Below are positions 1-6,176 of a stretch of 12,313 nucleotides of DNA, piece after piece. Under the pieces are notes generated by a model. That model saw only the letters and a program-made list of their open reading frames with translations. It ran no database searches and had not been told where the DNA came from. The stretch lies in contig CAKPKQ010000025.1 in NCBI GenBank assembly GCA_934167305.1, forward strand, positions 1 to 12,313, in the 5' to 3' direction. A program made the translations under genes and the position numbers. Within the stretch, counting starts at the first letter, position 1. Each line of letters opens with the position of its first letter. The stretch comes from an uncultured Clostridia bacterium. Its GTDB lineage: Bacteria; Bacillota; Clostridia; TANB77; CAG-508.

Positions 1-1707
1 GGATTTGAAGTTTTAAAAGAGGCAATAGAAAACATTTTTAAAGGAGAAGTATTTGATGAAAACTTTTTAATGGCAATAGCTACAATAGGTGCTTTTGCTA
101 TTGGAGAATATCCAGAGGCTGTTACTGTAATGTTACTTTATCAAGTCGGAGAAACATTTCAAGATTATGCGGTTGATAACTCTAAAAAATCAATAGAAAA
201 TTTGATGAATATTAGACCAGATTTTGCAAATGTTTTAAGAGAAAATGCTGAGATAAAAGTTAACCCTGAAGAAGTAAAAGTTGGAGAAATAATTATTGTA
301 AAACCTGGTGAGAAAATACCTCTTGATGGAAAGATTATAGAAGGGGAGTCAATGCTAGATACAACAGCATTAACAGGAGAATCAGTCCCTAGAAAAGCAA
401 ACACAGGGGATAATGTTTTTAGTGGATGTATAAACCAAACTGGGCTATTAAAAATTCAAGTAACTAAAGAATTTGGTGAATCAACTGTTAGTAAAATATT
501 AAACCTAGTTGAAAATGCAGAAGACAAAAAATCTAAATCTGAAAACTTTATTACTAAATTTGCAAAATATTATACTCCAGTAGTTGTAATATTAGCAGTA
601 ATTATAGCTATTGTACCACCAATTATTATAAAAGACGCAAATTTCACAGAATGGCTATATAGAGCATTATCATTTTTAGTTGTATCATGCCCATGTGCAT
701 TAGTTATATCAATACCTTTAAGCTTTTTTGCTGGAATTGGAAGAGCATCTAAAATAGGGGTTCTAATCAAAGGCGGAAACTATTTAGAAGCTTTAGCAAA
801 TGTTAATACAGTGGTTTTTGATAAAACAGGAACACTTACAAAAGGTGTATTTGAAGTTCAAAAAGTAGAAGAAGTAGGAGCATCTAAACAAGACATTATA
901 AAATATTCTGCTTATGCAGAAAACTATTCAAATCATCCAATTGCAGTATCAATAAAAAAAGCATATAATGAAAAAATAGATGAAAAATTGATTTCAGATA
1001 TAAACGAAATATCTGGAAAAGGAATAAGTGTAAAGGTTGAAAGTAAACAGGTATTAGTTGGAAATGAAAAACTAATGCAAGAAAATAATATTGAATACAC
1101 AAAATGTAGTGAAATAGGTACAGTAGTATATGTGGCAATTGAAAACAAGTATGCTGGTTATATACTTATATCAGACGAAATAAAAGAAGATTCATTTAAA
1201 GCAATAAAAGAACTAAAAGATAACAAAAAACAGACAATAATGCTTACAGGTGACAAAAAAGAAGTAGGAGAAGATGTTGCTAAAAAATTAGGAATGGATA
1301 AAGTATATACTGAATTATTACCAGATGGAAAAGTAAAAAAAGTAGAAGAGCTTATCAAGCAAAAGAGTGGAACATTTGCATTTGTTGGAGATGGAATAAA
1401 TGACGCACCAGTACTTGCATTATCAGATATAGGAATTGCAATGGGAGGTCTTGGAAGTGATGCAGCTATAGAAGCTGCAGATATAGTAATAATGACAGAT
1501 GAACCATCTAAAATAAATAAGGCTATTAAGATTTCTAAAAAAGCAATGAGAATTGTTAAACAAAATATTGTATTTGCAATTTCAATTAAAGCATTAGTAT
1601 TAGTCTTAAGTGCAGTAGGAATTGCTACAATGTGGGAGGCAGTTTTTGCAGATGTTGGTGTTTCAGTAATTGCGGTATTAAATGCTATTAGAATATTAAA
1701 GAAATAA
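1..1707 (+). CDS. Zn/Cd/Pb-type P1B heavy-metal ATPase, 5' truncated by window
   Basis: The open frame runs from base 1, so the Met at 70 is internal; 23 residues precede it and the true start lies upstream. Visible P-type ATPase motifs, numbered from that Met, are the actuator TGES (102-105), the membrane metal site CPC (207-209), the phosphorylated Asp in DKTGTLT (D251), the nucleotide-domain HP motif in SNHPIA, and the hinge GDGINDAP. The late membrane pair carries a Lys (SIKAL) and an Asp (FADVG). In this family that combination with CPC marks the P1B-2 group, which exports Zn2+, Cd2+ or Pb2+ using ATP. The metal-binding N-terminus and the first membrane helices are missing, so any N-terminal CxxC or His-rich domain cannot be assessed. 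No terminator follows; the next gene's promoter begins at the base after the stop. The family is certain; the metal is inferred from motifs. A CadA/ZntA name would be plausible but is not assigned. Confidence 0.96.
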   Translation, partial: GFEVLKEAIENIFKGEVFDENFLMAIATIGAFAIGEYPEAVTVMLLYQVGETFQDYAVDNSKKSIENLMNIRPDFANVLRENAEIKVNPEEVKVGEIIIVKPGEKIPLDGKIIEGESMLDTTALTGESVPRKANTGDNVFSGCINQTGLLKIQVTKEFGESTVSKILNLVENAEDKKSKSENFITKFAKYYTPVVVILAVIIAIVPPIIIKDANFTEWLYRALSFLVVSCPCALVISIPLSFFAGIGRASKIGVLIKGGNYLEALANVNTVVFDKTGTLTKGVFEVQKVEEVGASKQDIIKYSAYAENYSNHPIAVSIKKAYNEKIDEKLISDINEISGKGISVKVESKQVLVGNEKLMQENNIEYTKCSEIGTVVYVAIENKYAGYILISDEIKEDSFKAIKELKDNKKQTIMLTGDKKEVGEDVAKKLGMDKVYTELLPDGKVKKVEELIKQKSGTFAFVGDGINDAPVLALSDIGIAMGGLGSDAAIEAADIVIMTDEPSKINKAIKISKKAMRIVKQNIVFAISIKALVLVLSAVGIATMWEAVFADVGVSVIAVLNAIRILKK

Positions 1708-1736
1708 TTGAAAGTTATGTAAATCTAGTATATAAT
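1708..1736 (+). promoter_or_regulatory. Consensus sigma-A promoter for the 45-codon mini-gene
   Basis: The -35 box TTGAAA (1708-1713) and a perfect -10 box TATAAT (1731-1736) are separated by exactly 17 nt. The -35 starts at the base after the ATPase stop codon. The predicted transcript would start near 1743, about 40 nt before the small ORF. Confidence 0.75.
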
Positions 1737-1783
1737 ATGTATGTATTTCAAATTGAAATAATATGAAAGGTAAGGAAATAACT

Positions 1784-1921
1784 ATGAACAACAAGATAAC
1801 TCGGTACATTCAAATCCTCGCCGCAACTGCAACGATAATCGGAGCAATAGCAACTATTCTCACATCCATTCAGGGGATCATTTGCAAACCTGAAGAGAAT
1901 AATATGGGATGGGGAGAATAA
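1784..1921 (+). CDS. 45-aa single-pass membrane peptide, function unknown
   Basis: The frame begins ATG AAC AAC AAG and ends TAA at 1919-1921. An AAGGA-type ribosome binding site sits a few bases upstream, after the consensus promoter at 1708-1736, and a strong terminator follows within 5 nt. The product has a short basic N-terminus (NNKITRY), one hydrophobic helix at about residues 8-28 (IQILAATATIIGAIATILTS), a single Cys, and an acidic polar tail ending MGWGE. By hand count the ORF is about 41% GC and uses CGG, CTC, GCC, TCC and GGG codons that are scarce in the AT-rich neighbours, which suggests a different origin or selection. I do not recognise the family. A small membrane regulator, or a type I toxin-like or holin-like peptide, are possibilities based only on size and topology. 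It could also be a structured RNA with a chance ORF, although the promoter, binding site and terminator arrangement favours a real small gene. Confidence 0.62.
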   Translation: MNNKITRYIQILAATATIIGAIATILTSIQGIICKPEENNMGWGE

Positions 1922-1925
1922 CAAT

Positions 1926-1959
1926 AAAAACTGGGAAGAATTTACTCTTCCCAGTTTTT
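1926..1959. terminator. Bidirectional intrinsic terminator
   Basis: The perfect 14-bp stem AAAAACTGGGAAGA (1926-1939) pairs with TCTTCCCAGTTTTT (1946-1959) across a 6-nt loop. It has a T run on either strand, so it can end both the plus-strand small gene and the minus-strand PAQR gene, whose stop is at 1963-1965. Confidence 0.92.
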
Positions 1960-1962
1960 ATA

Positions 1963-2637
1963 TTATATTACATAAAAGAATATGCAGAAAAATTGTAATG
2001 CACTTCCAATTATACAAGCAATGTGAAATACAGAGTGCATCCATTTATGTTTTTTACCAAGTCCGTAAAATATAGCACCTATAGTATATACAAGCCCACC
2101 AGCTATCAATAAAGCAAATCCTTTTATAGTCAGTAATTCTATAATTACATTTATTTTAAATATAATACACCAACCAAGTAATATATAGCATATCATAGAA
2201 AAAACCTTATATCTTTTTAAATCTATTGAATTAAGTACTATTCCTAATATTGATAAGCCCCAAACAATTCCAAATAATGTCCAACCAGTGGCTGTATCAT
2301 ACTCTCTTAATGTACATAAAGCAAATGGAGTATAAGAGCCAGCTATAAGAATAAATATAGAGCAATGGTCAATTATTTGAAATACTTTTTTAGCTGTACA
2401 ATTTGGGCTTAAGCCATGATATATACTTGACATAGTGTATAGTAAAATTAAAGATACACCATAAATTGAGGTGGAAACTACACCATAAACGTTGTGATGT
2501 AATGCTGAAAATATGACACATAGAGCAAGAGCAGCAATACCAAGCGCACCACCTACAATATGTGACACCATATTAAAAATTTCTTCACCTTTTGTATATG
2601 TTGGTAATAATCTATCAGCTAATTTCACTCTATGCAT
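1963..2637 (-). CDS. Hemolysin III / PAQR-family seven-helix membrane protein
   Basis: The 224-residue integral membrane protein has about seven hydrophobic segments. Family-typical features are the EEIFNMVSH segment near the N-terminus, SSIYHGL after helix 3, DHCSIFILIAGSYTP, and HKWMHSVFHI before the last helix. The conserved His, Asp and Ser residues form the presumed metal site of the hemolysin III/PAQR (YqfA-like) family. Bacterial members are often annotated as hemolysins, but their role is uncertain and linked to membrane or lipid homeostasis. I chose the ATG at 2637: it has GGAG (2648-2645) 7 nt upstream, whereas the longer TTG start at 2655 lies inside the ligase gene and lacks a clear binding site. 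The gene starts 4 nt after the acyl-CoA ligase stop, with its binding site overlapping that gene's final codons, so the two are probably co-transcribed and translationally coupled. The neighbouring fatty-acid activation gene fits a membrane-lipid role. Length is typical for the family. Confidence 0.93.
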   Translation of the reverse strand: MHRVKLADRLLPTYTKGEEIFNMVSHIVGGALGIAALALCVIFSALHHNVYGVVSTSIYGVSLILLYTMSSIYHGLSPNCTAKKVFQIIDHCSIFILIAGSYTPFALCTLREYDTATGWTLFGIVWGLSILGIVLNSIDLKRYKVFSMICYILLGWCIIFKINVIIELLTIKGFALLIAGGLVYTIGAIFYGLGKKHKWMHSVFHIACIIGSALQFFCIFFYVI

Positions 2638-2641
2638 ACTA

Positions 2642-4360
2642 TCACTCCAATTCAATAACTTTTTTTAACTCTTCATTTCTTTTTATTTTATTTGTAGTAG
2701 TTTTTATTAAAGGCTCTTTAGTTAAAACAAGGTGCTTTATATATTTGTACATAGGAAGAGTCTTATTTATTTCCTTAATTTCATTCCAGATAATATCTTT
2801 TAGCTCTTGTTCAGTTGCATTAGGGTATTTAGTTTTAGTAACAGTTTCGTTATAAACTACTTCAACAGAAACTTTAACATCATTACTATCTTGAGCATCT
2901 GGAAGACCATAAACGAAACATTCCTCAACTTCATCTAATCTATTTATTAAAATTTCTAATTCCTCAGGGAATACTTTTTTACCATTTTTTAAAACAATTA
3001 AATCTTTTTGTCTACCAGTAATAAATAAATAGCCGTCATCATCTATATATCCTAAATCTCCTGTATGGAACCAACCATCTTTTAATACTTCATTTGTTTG
3101 CTCTTCATTTTTGTAATATCCAAGCATAACATTTGGACCTTTAACAGTTATTTCACCAATACCATTTGCATCTTTATTATCAATTTTTACGTCAAGACTG
3201 CCCATAGGCATTCCAACAGAACCTTCTCTTATACATGTATCATTTTCAGCAGATATAACAGGAGAAGTTTCAGTTAATCCATAACCTTGAACTAAATGAA
3301 TACCAATTGAGTTAAACCATTTACCAACTCTTTTATCAAGAGGAGCACCACCTGAAATAATAAATCTCATATTTCCGCCAAGTGCATCAATAAGTTGTTT
3401 AAAAACTTTTCCTCTAATATCGATATGAAGTTTTAGTAAAAAATTACTCAATTTAATCATAAAGTTTATAAGCCCAGTTTTACCTTGCTTTTCAACTTCT
3501 TTCATAATAGTAGAATACATTTTATCAATTAAAACAGGTACTCCAACAAAAACAGACACTTTATATTCTTTTAGGTTTTGTTGAATATATCTTAAGCCAT
3601 CAGGAAATACAGTTTTCATACCAGAAGCTAACATTACAAGCATACCAGTTGAGCCGAAAATATGATGATATGGTAAAAATGCAATATTTACATCAGTGCT
3701 GTAAAAGCTTTCAACTAATTGCATATCATATATATTTGTTGCAATTCCATTCTGATTAAGCATAACAGCTTTAGACTTAGAAGTAGTACCAGATGTAAAA
3801 AGCAAAATGCTCATAGCAGAAGAATCAACTTTGCAATTTATATATTCTGAATAACCAGATTCAATAGCTTTTTTTCCATCATCAATTAAGTCATAGAAAT
3901 ATAAAAAGCCAGGTACTTTAGAAAAACAAATAAAATGTTTAATATTTGTCTTTCCTGAATTTTTAATTTCTTCTATAATATCTTTTAGTTTTTCATCAAA
4001 AACTATTGATTCGACTTCACTTCTAATCAAAGAATCTTCAAGTTCTCCAATTTGTAATCCTTTGTCTAAAGGAATAGAAACAATTCCTCCAAGCAGATTA
4101 CTTAAATGTGCAACAGCCCATTCATAACAATTATGACCTACAACTGCAGAACGTTTACCTTGTAAGCCTAATTTATATAAAGAAGTACCAAAACAATTGA
4201 TATCTTCCAATAAATTAGTATAAGTGTGGTTTATATATTCAACTTCTTTGCCATTTTTTATCTTTGTTGTGAATGCTATATTATCAGAATAAGTATTTAC
4301 TGAATGATATAACAAATCCTTAATATTATCAAATTTTATAATAGTTTGTTCTTTTTTCAT
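2642..4360 (-). CDS. AMP-forming long-chain fatty-acyl-CoA ligase (acyl-activating enzyme)
   Basis: The 572-residue cytosolic or membrane-associated enzyme of the ANL superfamily is predicted to adenylate a fatty acid with ATP and transfer it to CoA. Core motifs in order are the phosphate loop FTSGTTSKSK (188-197), HHIFG (232-236), GYGLTETSP (359-367), HTGDLGYIDDDG (432-443), the hinge GRQKD (449-453), and a C-terminal lysine region TTTNKIKR (about 554-561) with K558 as the likely adenylation lysine. The phosphate loop is a variant of the usual TSGTTGxPKG, with Ser in place of Gly and Pro. The lysine motif has Asn where Gly is usual. Length and motif order match long-chain acyl-CoA synthetases (FadD-like), but the chain length of the substrate cannot be read from sequence. 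The ATG has GGAGG 4 nt upstream. It is the first gene of a two-gene minus-strand operon with the PAQR protein. Confidence 0.93.
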   Translation of the reverse strand: MKKEQTIIKFDNIKDLLYHSVNTYSDNIAFTTKIKNGKEVEYINHTYTNLLEDINCFGTSLYKLGLQGKRSAVVGHNCYEWAVAHLSNLLGGIVSIPLDKGLQIGELEDSLIRSEVESIVFDEKLKDIIEEIKNSGKTNIKHFICFSKVPGFLYFYDLIDDGKKAIESGYSEYINCKVDSSAMSILLFTSGTTSKSKAVMLNQNGIATNIYDMQLVESFYSTDVNIAFLPYHHIFGSTGMLVMLASGMKTVFPDGLRYIQQNLKEYKVSVFVGVPVLIDKMYSTIMKEVEKQGKTGLINFMIKLSNFLLKLHIDIRGKVFKQLIDALGGNMRFIISGGAPLDKRVGKWFNSIGIHLVQGYGLTETSPVISAENDTCIREGSVGMPMGSLDVKIDNKDANGIGEITVKGPNVMLGYYKNEEQTNEVLKDGWFHTGDLGYIDDDGYLFITGRQKDLIVLKNGKKVFPEELEILINRLDEVEECFVYGLPDAQDSNDVKVSVEVVYNETVTKTKYPNATEQELKDIIWNEIKEINKTLPMYKYIKHLVLTKEPLIKTTTNKIKRNEELKKVIELE

Positions 4361-4397
4361 TTGTCCTCCAATAAATAATTTATTAAACTATACTATG

Positions 4398-4412
4398 TAG
4401 TTTCGAAAACTA
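4398..4412. promoter_or_regulatory. Candidate operator, inverted repeat at the ligase transcription start
   Basis: TAGTTT-CGA-AAACTA is a perfect 6-bp inverted repeat lying just downstream of the minus-strand -10 box, where a repressor would block initiation. It overlaps a shorter ACTA-TG-TAGT repeat. Which regulator binds is unknown; a lipid-responsive TetR- or FapR-type protein is only a guess from the regulated gene. Confidence 0.4.
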
Positions 4413-4440
4413 TTATACCTTAAAGATAAAAATAGGTCAA
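4412..4440 (-). promoter_or_regulatory. Near-consensus sigma-A promoter of the ligase-PAQR operon
   Basis: Reading the minus strand, TTGACC (4440-4435) and TATAAT (4417-4412) are separated by 17 nt. Transcription would start near 4405, giving a 5' leader of about 45 nt before the ligase ATG. Confidence 0.8.
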
Positions 4441-4449
4441 TACTATTTT
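4429..4449. promoter_or_regulatory. Candidate operator, inverted repeat over the ligase -35 box
   Basis: AAAATAG (4429-4435) and CTATTTT (4443-4449) are perfect 7-bp arms around a 7-nt centre. The element covers the minus-strand -35 box. In AT-rich DNA such palindromes arise by chance, so confidence is limited. Confidence 0.3.
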
Positions 4450-4484
4450 AGTTTTTCTAAAATTATAAAATTTTAATTTAAGTA

Positions 4485-4513
4485 TTGATTTAAAATTATC
4501 ATTATAATATAAT
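4485..4513 (+). promoter_or_regulatory. Sigma-A promoter for the exported protein gene
   Basis: TTGATT (4485-4490) and TATAAT (4508-4513) are 17 nt apart. An overlapping second TATAAT at 4503-4508 has a spacer of only 12 nt and is less likely. Transcription would start near 4520. Confidence 0.6.
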
Positions 4514-4556
4514 AATAACAACCGAAGCACAAATGAAAAAGGGGGATATATTTTTT

Positions 4557-5201
4557 ATGGAAAAGAAAAAAATGAAATTATGGAAGAAAATAGCTTTTAC
4601 AGTTTTAGCAGCAGTTATAATAATACCAACAGTTGGAGTTATAGTAAATGCTAGTATTATTAACGACATTATTGTTAGTCAAAGGAAAACCATAAATGAA
4701 CAAAATTTTTCATATACAGTTCAAGCAAATTCTGCAGAAAATATAACAACTAAAATCTATTATAAAGATGGAACTAAAATGTATGTAATTCAAAATAATG
4801 ATAGAAATATGATTATGTGGAAAAGCCAAAGCACAGATGAAATGATAAATGTGATTCCAACTGCATTAAAAGCAACAATTTCAAAATGTGACGAAGATGA
4901 AACAGCTAATATTCCATATTTAATTGATGAACAAACAAGTAAAACTATGAAATTATCTTCAATTATAACTTCAGAGAAAGTTAATGGAGAAGATTGTTAT
5001 AAAGTAAATAACTTAGGACTAATCCTTTGGTATAGCAAATCAACAGGTATGATTGTAAAAGCTATGAATGGAACAATGGTTACAGATGGAAAAGAAACAG
5101 CTTGTGTAACTGAATTTAAAGATTGGAAATTTAATGAGTTAACAGATTCGGATATGACAAGGCCAAATTTAACAGGATATAAAGTTACTAATAATGCATA
5201 A
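4557..5201 (+). CDS. Membrane-anchored exported protein, function unknown
   Basis: The product of about 214 residues has a lysine-rich start, one hydrophobic segment (IAFTVLAAVIIIPTVGVIV), then a hydrophilic extracellular domain. No lipobox Cys is present, so the helix is probably a signal anchor or an uncleaved or Sec-cleaved signal. The C-terminal domain has alternating polar strands and phrases such as YYKDGTKMYVIQ, EDCYKVNN, WYSKSTGMIVKA and FKDWKFNELTDSDM, ending RPNLTGYKV. This beta-rich pattern is reminiscent of LolA/LolB-like lipid-binding half-barrels seen in Gram-positive exported proteins; that is a loose inference. I prefer the ATG at 4557, which has AAAGGGGG (4538-4545) 11 nt upstream. 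The in-frame ATG at 4533 has no binding site before it and would move the basic region 8 residues inward. The gene has its own promoter and terminator, so it is monocistronic. It diverges from the acyl-CoA ligase operon. Confidence 0.8.
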   Translation: MEKKKMKLWKKIAFTVLAAVIIIPTVGVIVNASIINDIIVSQRKTINEQNFSYTVQANSAENITTKIYYKDGTKMYVIQNNDRNMIMWKSQSTDEMINVIPTALKATISKCDEDETANIPYLIDEQTSKTMKLSSIITSEKVNGEDCYKVNNLGLILWYSKSTGMIVKAMNGTMVTDGKETACVTEFKDWKFNELTDSDMTRPNLTGYKVTNNA

Positions 5202-5208
5202 GAAAGAA

Positions 5209-5241
5209 GCAAATAACTAGAAAACTGGTTATTTGCTTTTT
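5209..5241 (+). terminator. Intrinsic terminator after the exported protein gene
   Basis: GCAAATAACTAG (5209-5220) pairs with CTGGTTATTTGC (5225-5236), a 12-bp stem including one G-T pair, around an AAAA loop. TTTTT follows. Confidence 0.92.
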
Positions 5242-5278
5242 GTCACATTATGTAATAAAAAACATATTATGTAATGTG
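5240..5278 (+). promoter_or_regulatory. Promoter-operator region of the ZIP transporter with paired ATTATGTAAT motifs
   Basis: Two exact copies of the 10-bp motif ATTATGTAAT, itself a near-palindrome (ATTA-TG-TAAT), occur at 5247-5256 and 5266-5275, spaced 19 bp, or about two helical turns. Outer arms CACATTA (5244-5250) and TAATGTG (5272-5278) are inverted. A likely -35 TTGTCA (5240-5245) lies at the left edge, and -10 candidates CATATT (5263-5268) or TATTAT (5265-5270) overlap the second copy. The placement suits a repressor site. A metal-responsive regulator such as a Zur/Fur-type protein is an inference from the downstream gene; the motif does not match a consensus I can confirm. Confidence 0.5.
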
Positions 5279-5289
5279 AGGTGAATAAA

Positions 5290-6087
5290 TTGGATTGGTT
5301 TGAAACATTAAACCCAGTAATTCAAGCATTACTTGCTACAATATTTACTTGGGGTGTAACAGCCATAGGAGCACTGGTGGTTTGCTTTTTTAAAGAAGTA
5401 AACGGTAAAATTTTAAATACAATTTTAGGATTTAGTGCAGGTGTAATGATTGCTGCAGCTTTTTGGTCTTTGCTAGAGCCATCAATTGATTTATCACAAG
5501 AACTTGGGTACATAGCATGGATTTTACCTGCTATTGGATTTATAACAGGAAGCATGTTTGTGCTATTATCAGATAAGTTCTTAGATAAAATGTTAAAAAA
5601 CAAAAGAAATATTGATAACAAAGACTCTTTAAAAAGAAGTATATTATTAATTGCAGCGATTACAATTCATAATATTCCAGAAGGAATGGCTGTAGGTGTT
5701 GCTTTTGGAGGTATAGCAACTGGAGTACCTGGTATGACATTAATAGGAGCAACAATGTTAGCACTTGGAATAGGAATACAAAATTTCCCAGAGGGAGCAG
5801 CTGTATCATTGCCACTTAGAACTGAAGGATATTCAAGATTTAAGAGTTTTATGATAGGCCAGGCATCAGCTTTAGTTGAGCCAATATCTGCTGTAATAGG
5901 TGCAATACTTGTAATATATATAAGAAGTATGTTACCATTTTTATTAGCATTTGCAGCAGGTGCAATGATTACTGTGGTTGCAAGAGAGCTTTTACCAGAA
6001 TCAATAAATGGTAATAAAAACTTATCGACACTTGGAATGAGTTTTGGATTTGTTTTAATGATGATACTAGATGTTGCATTAGGTTAA
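5290..6087 (+). CDS. ZIP-family divalent metal transporter (GufA/ZupT-like)
   Basis: The 265-residue polytopic membrane protein has about eight hydrophobic helices. The ZIP signature is clear: HNIPEGMAVGVAF in helix 4 and QNFPEGAAVSLPL in helix 5, which supply the His, Asn and Glu ligands of the transport metal site, plus a conserved ARELLPES segment near the end. These proteins move Zn2+, and often Fe2+ or Mn2+, into the cytoplasm. The cytosolic loop between helices 3 and 4 is Lys/Asn/Asp-rich without a His cluster. I chose the TTG start at 5290: it has GAGGTG (5278-5283) 6 nt upstream. The GTG at 5281, three codons earlier, lies inside that binding site. The gene is monocistronic, between terminators at 5209-5241 and 6101-6138. 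It may be metal-regulated through the paired motif upstream. Together with the efflux ATPase at the window start it suggests zinc homeostasis, though the two are not in one operon. Confidence 0.93.
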   Translation: MDWFETLNPVIQALLATIFTWGVTAIGALVVCFFKEVNGKILNTILGFSAGVMIAAAFWSLLEPSIDLSQELGYIAWILPAIGFITGSMFVLLSDKFLDKMLKNKRNIDNKDSLKRSILLIAAITIHNIPEGMAVGVAFGGIATGVPGMTLIGATMLALGIGIQNFPEGAAVSLPLRTEGYSRFKSFMIGQASALVEPISAVIGAILVIYIRSMLPFLLAFAAGAMITVVARELLPESINGNKNLSTLGMSFGFVLMMILDVALG

Positions 6088-6100
6088 AAAACATAGAAAC

Positions 6101-6138
6101 AAAAATAGATAATTAGAGATTGCTAATTATCTATTTTT
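6101..6138. terminator. Intrinsic terminator after the ZIP gene, symmetrical
   Basis: A perfect 16-bp stem forms between AAAAATAGATAATTAG (6101-6116) and CTAATTATCTATTTTT (6123-6138) around a 6-nt loop. It is AT-rich but long and ends in a T run. No opposing gene ends here. Confidence 0.85.
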
Positions 6139-6176
6139 ATGATAATATTTTACAAGAAAATAAAAAGAGGTAAAAA

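Noticed and set aside
2635..2655. TTG start for the PAQR gene at 2655
   Set aside because: It lies inside the ligase coding end without a binding site; the ATG at 2637 has GGAG 7 nt upstream.
2592..2855. Plus-strand ORF of 87 codons opposite the ligase end
   Set aside because: It is antisense to the conserved C-terminal part of the acyl-CoA ligase and has no ribosome binding site or recognisable domain.
6120..6148. Promoter TTGCTA-17-TAATAT before the glycosyltransferase
   Set aside because: The match is weak and the -35 falls within the terminator stem of the ZIP gene. The gene must have a promoter near here, but I cannot place it.
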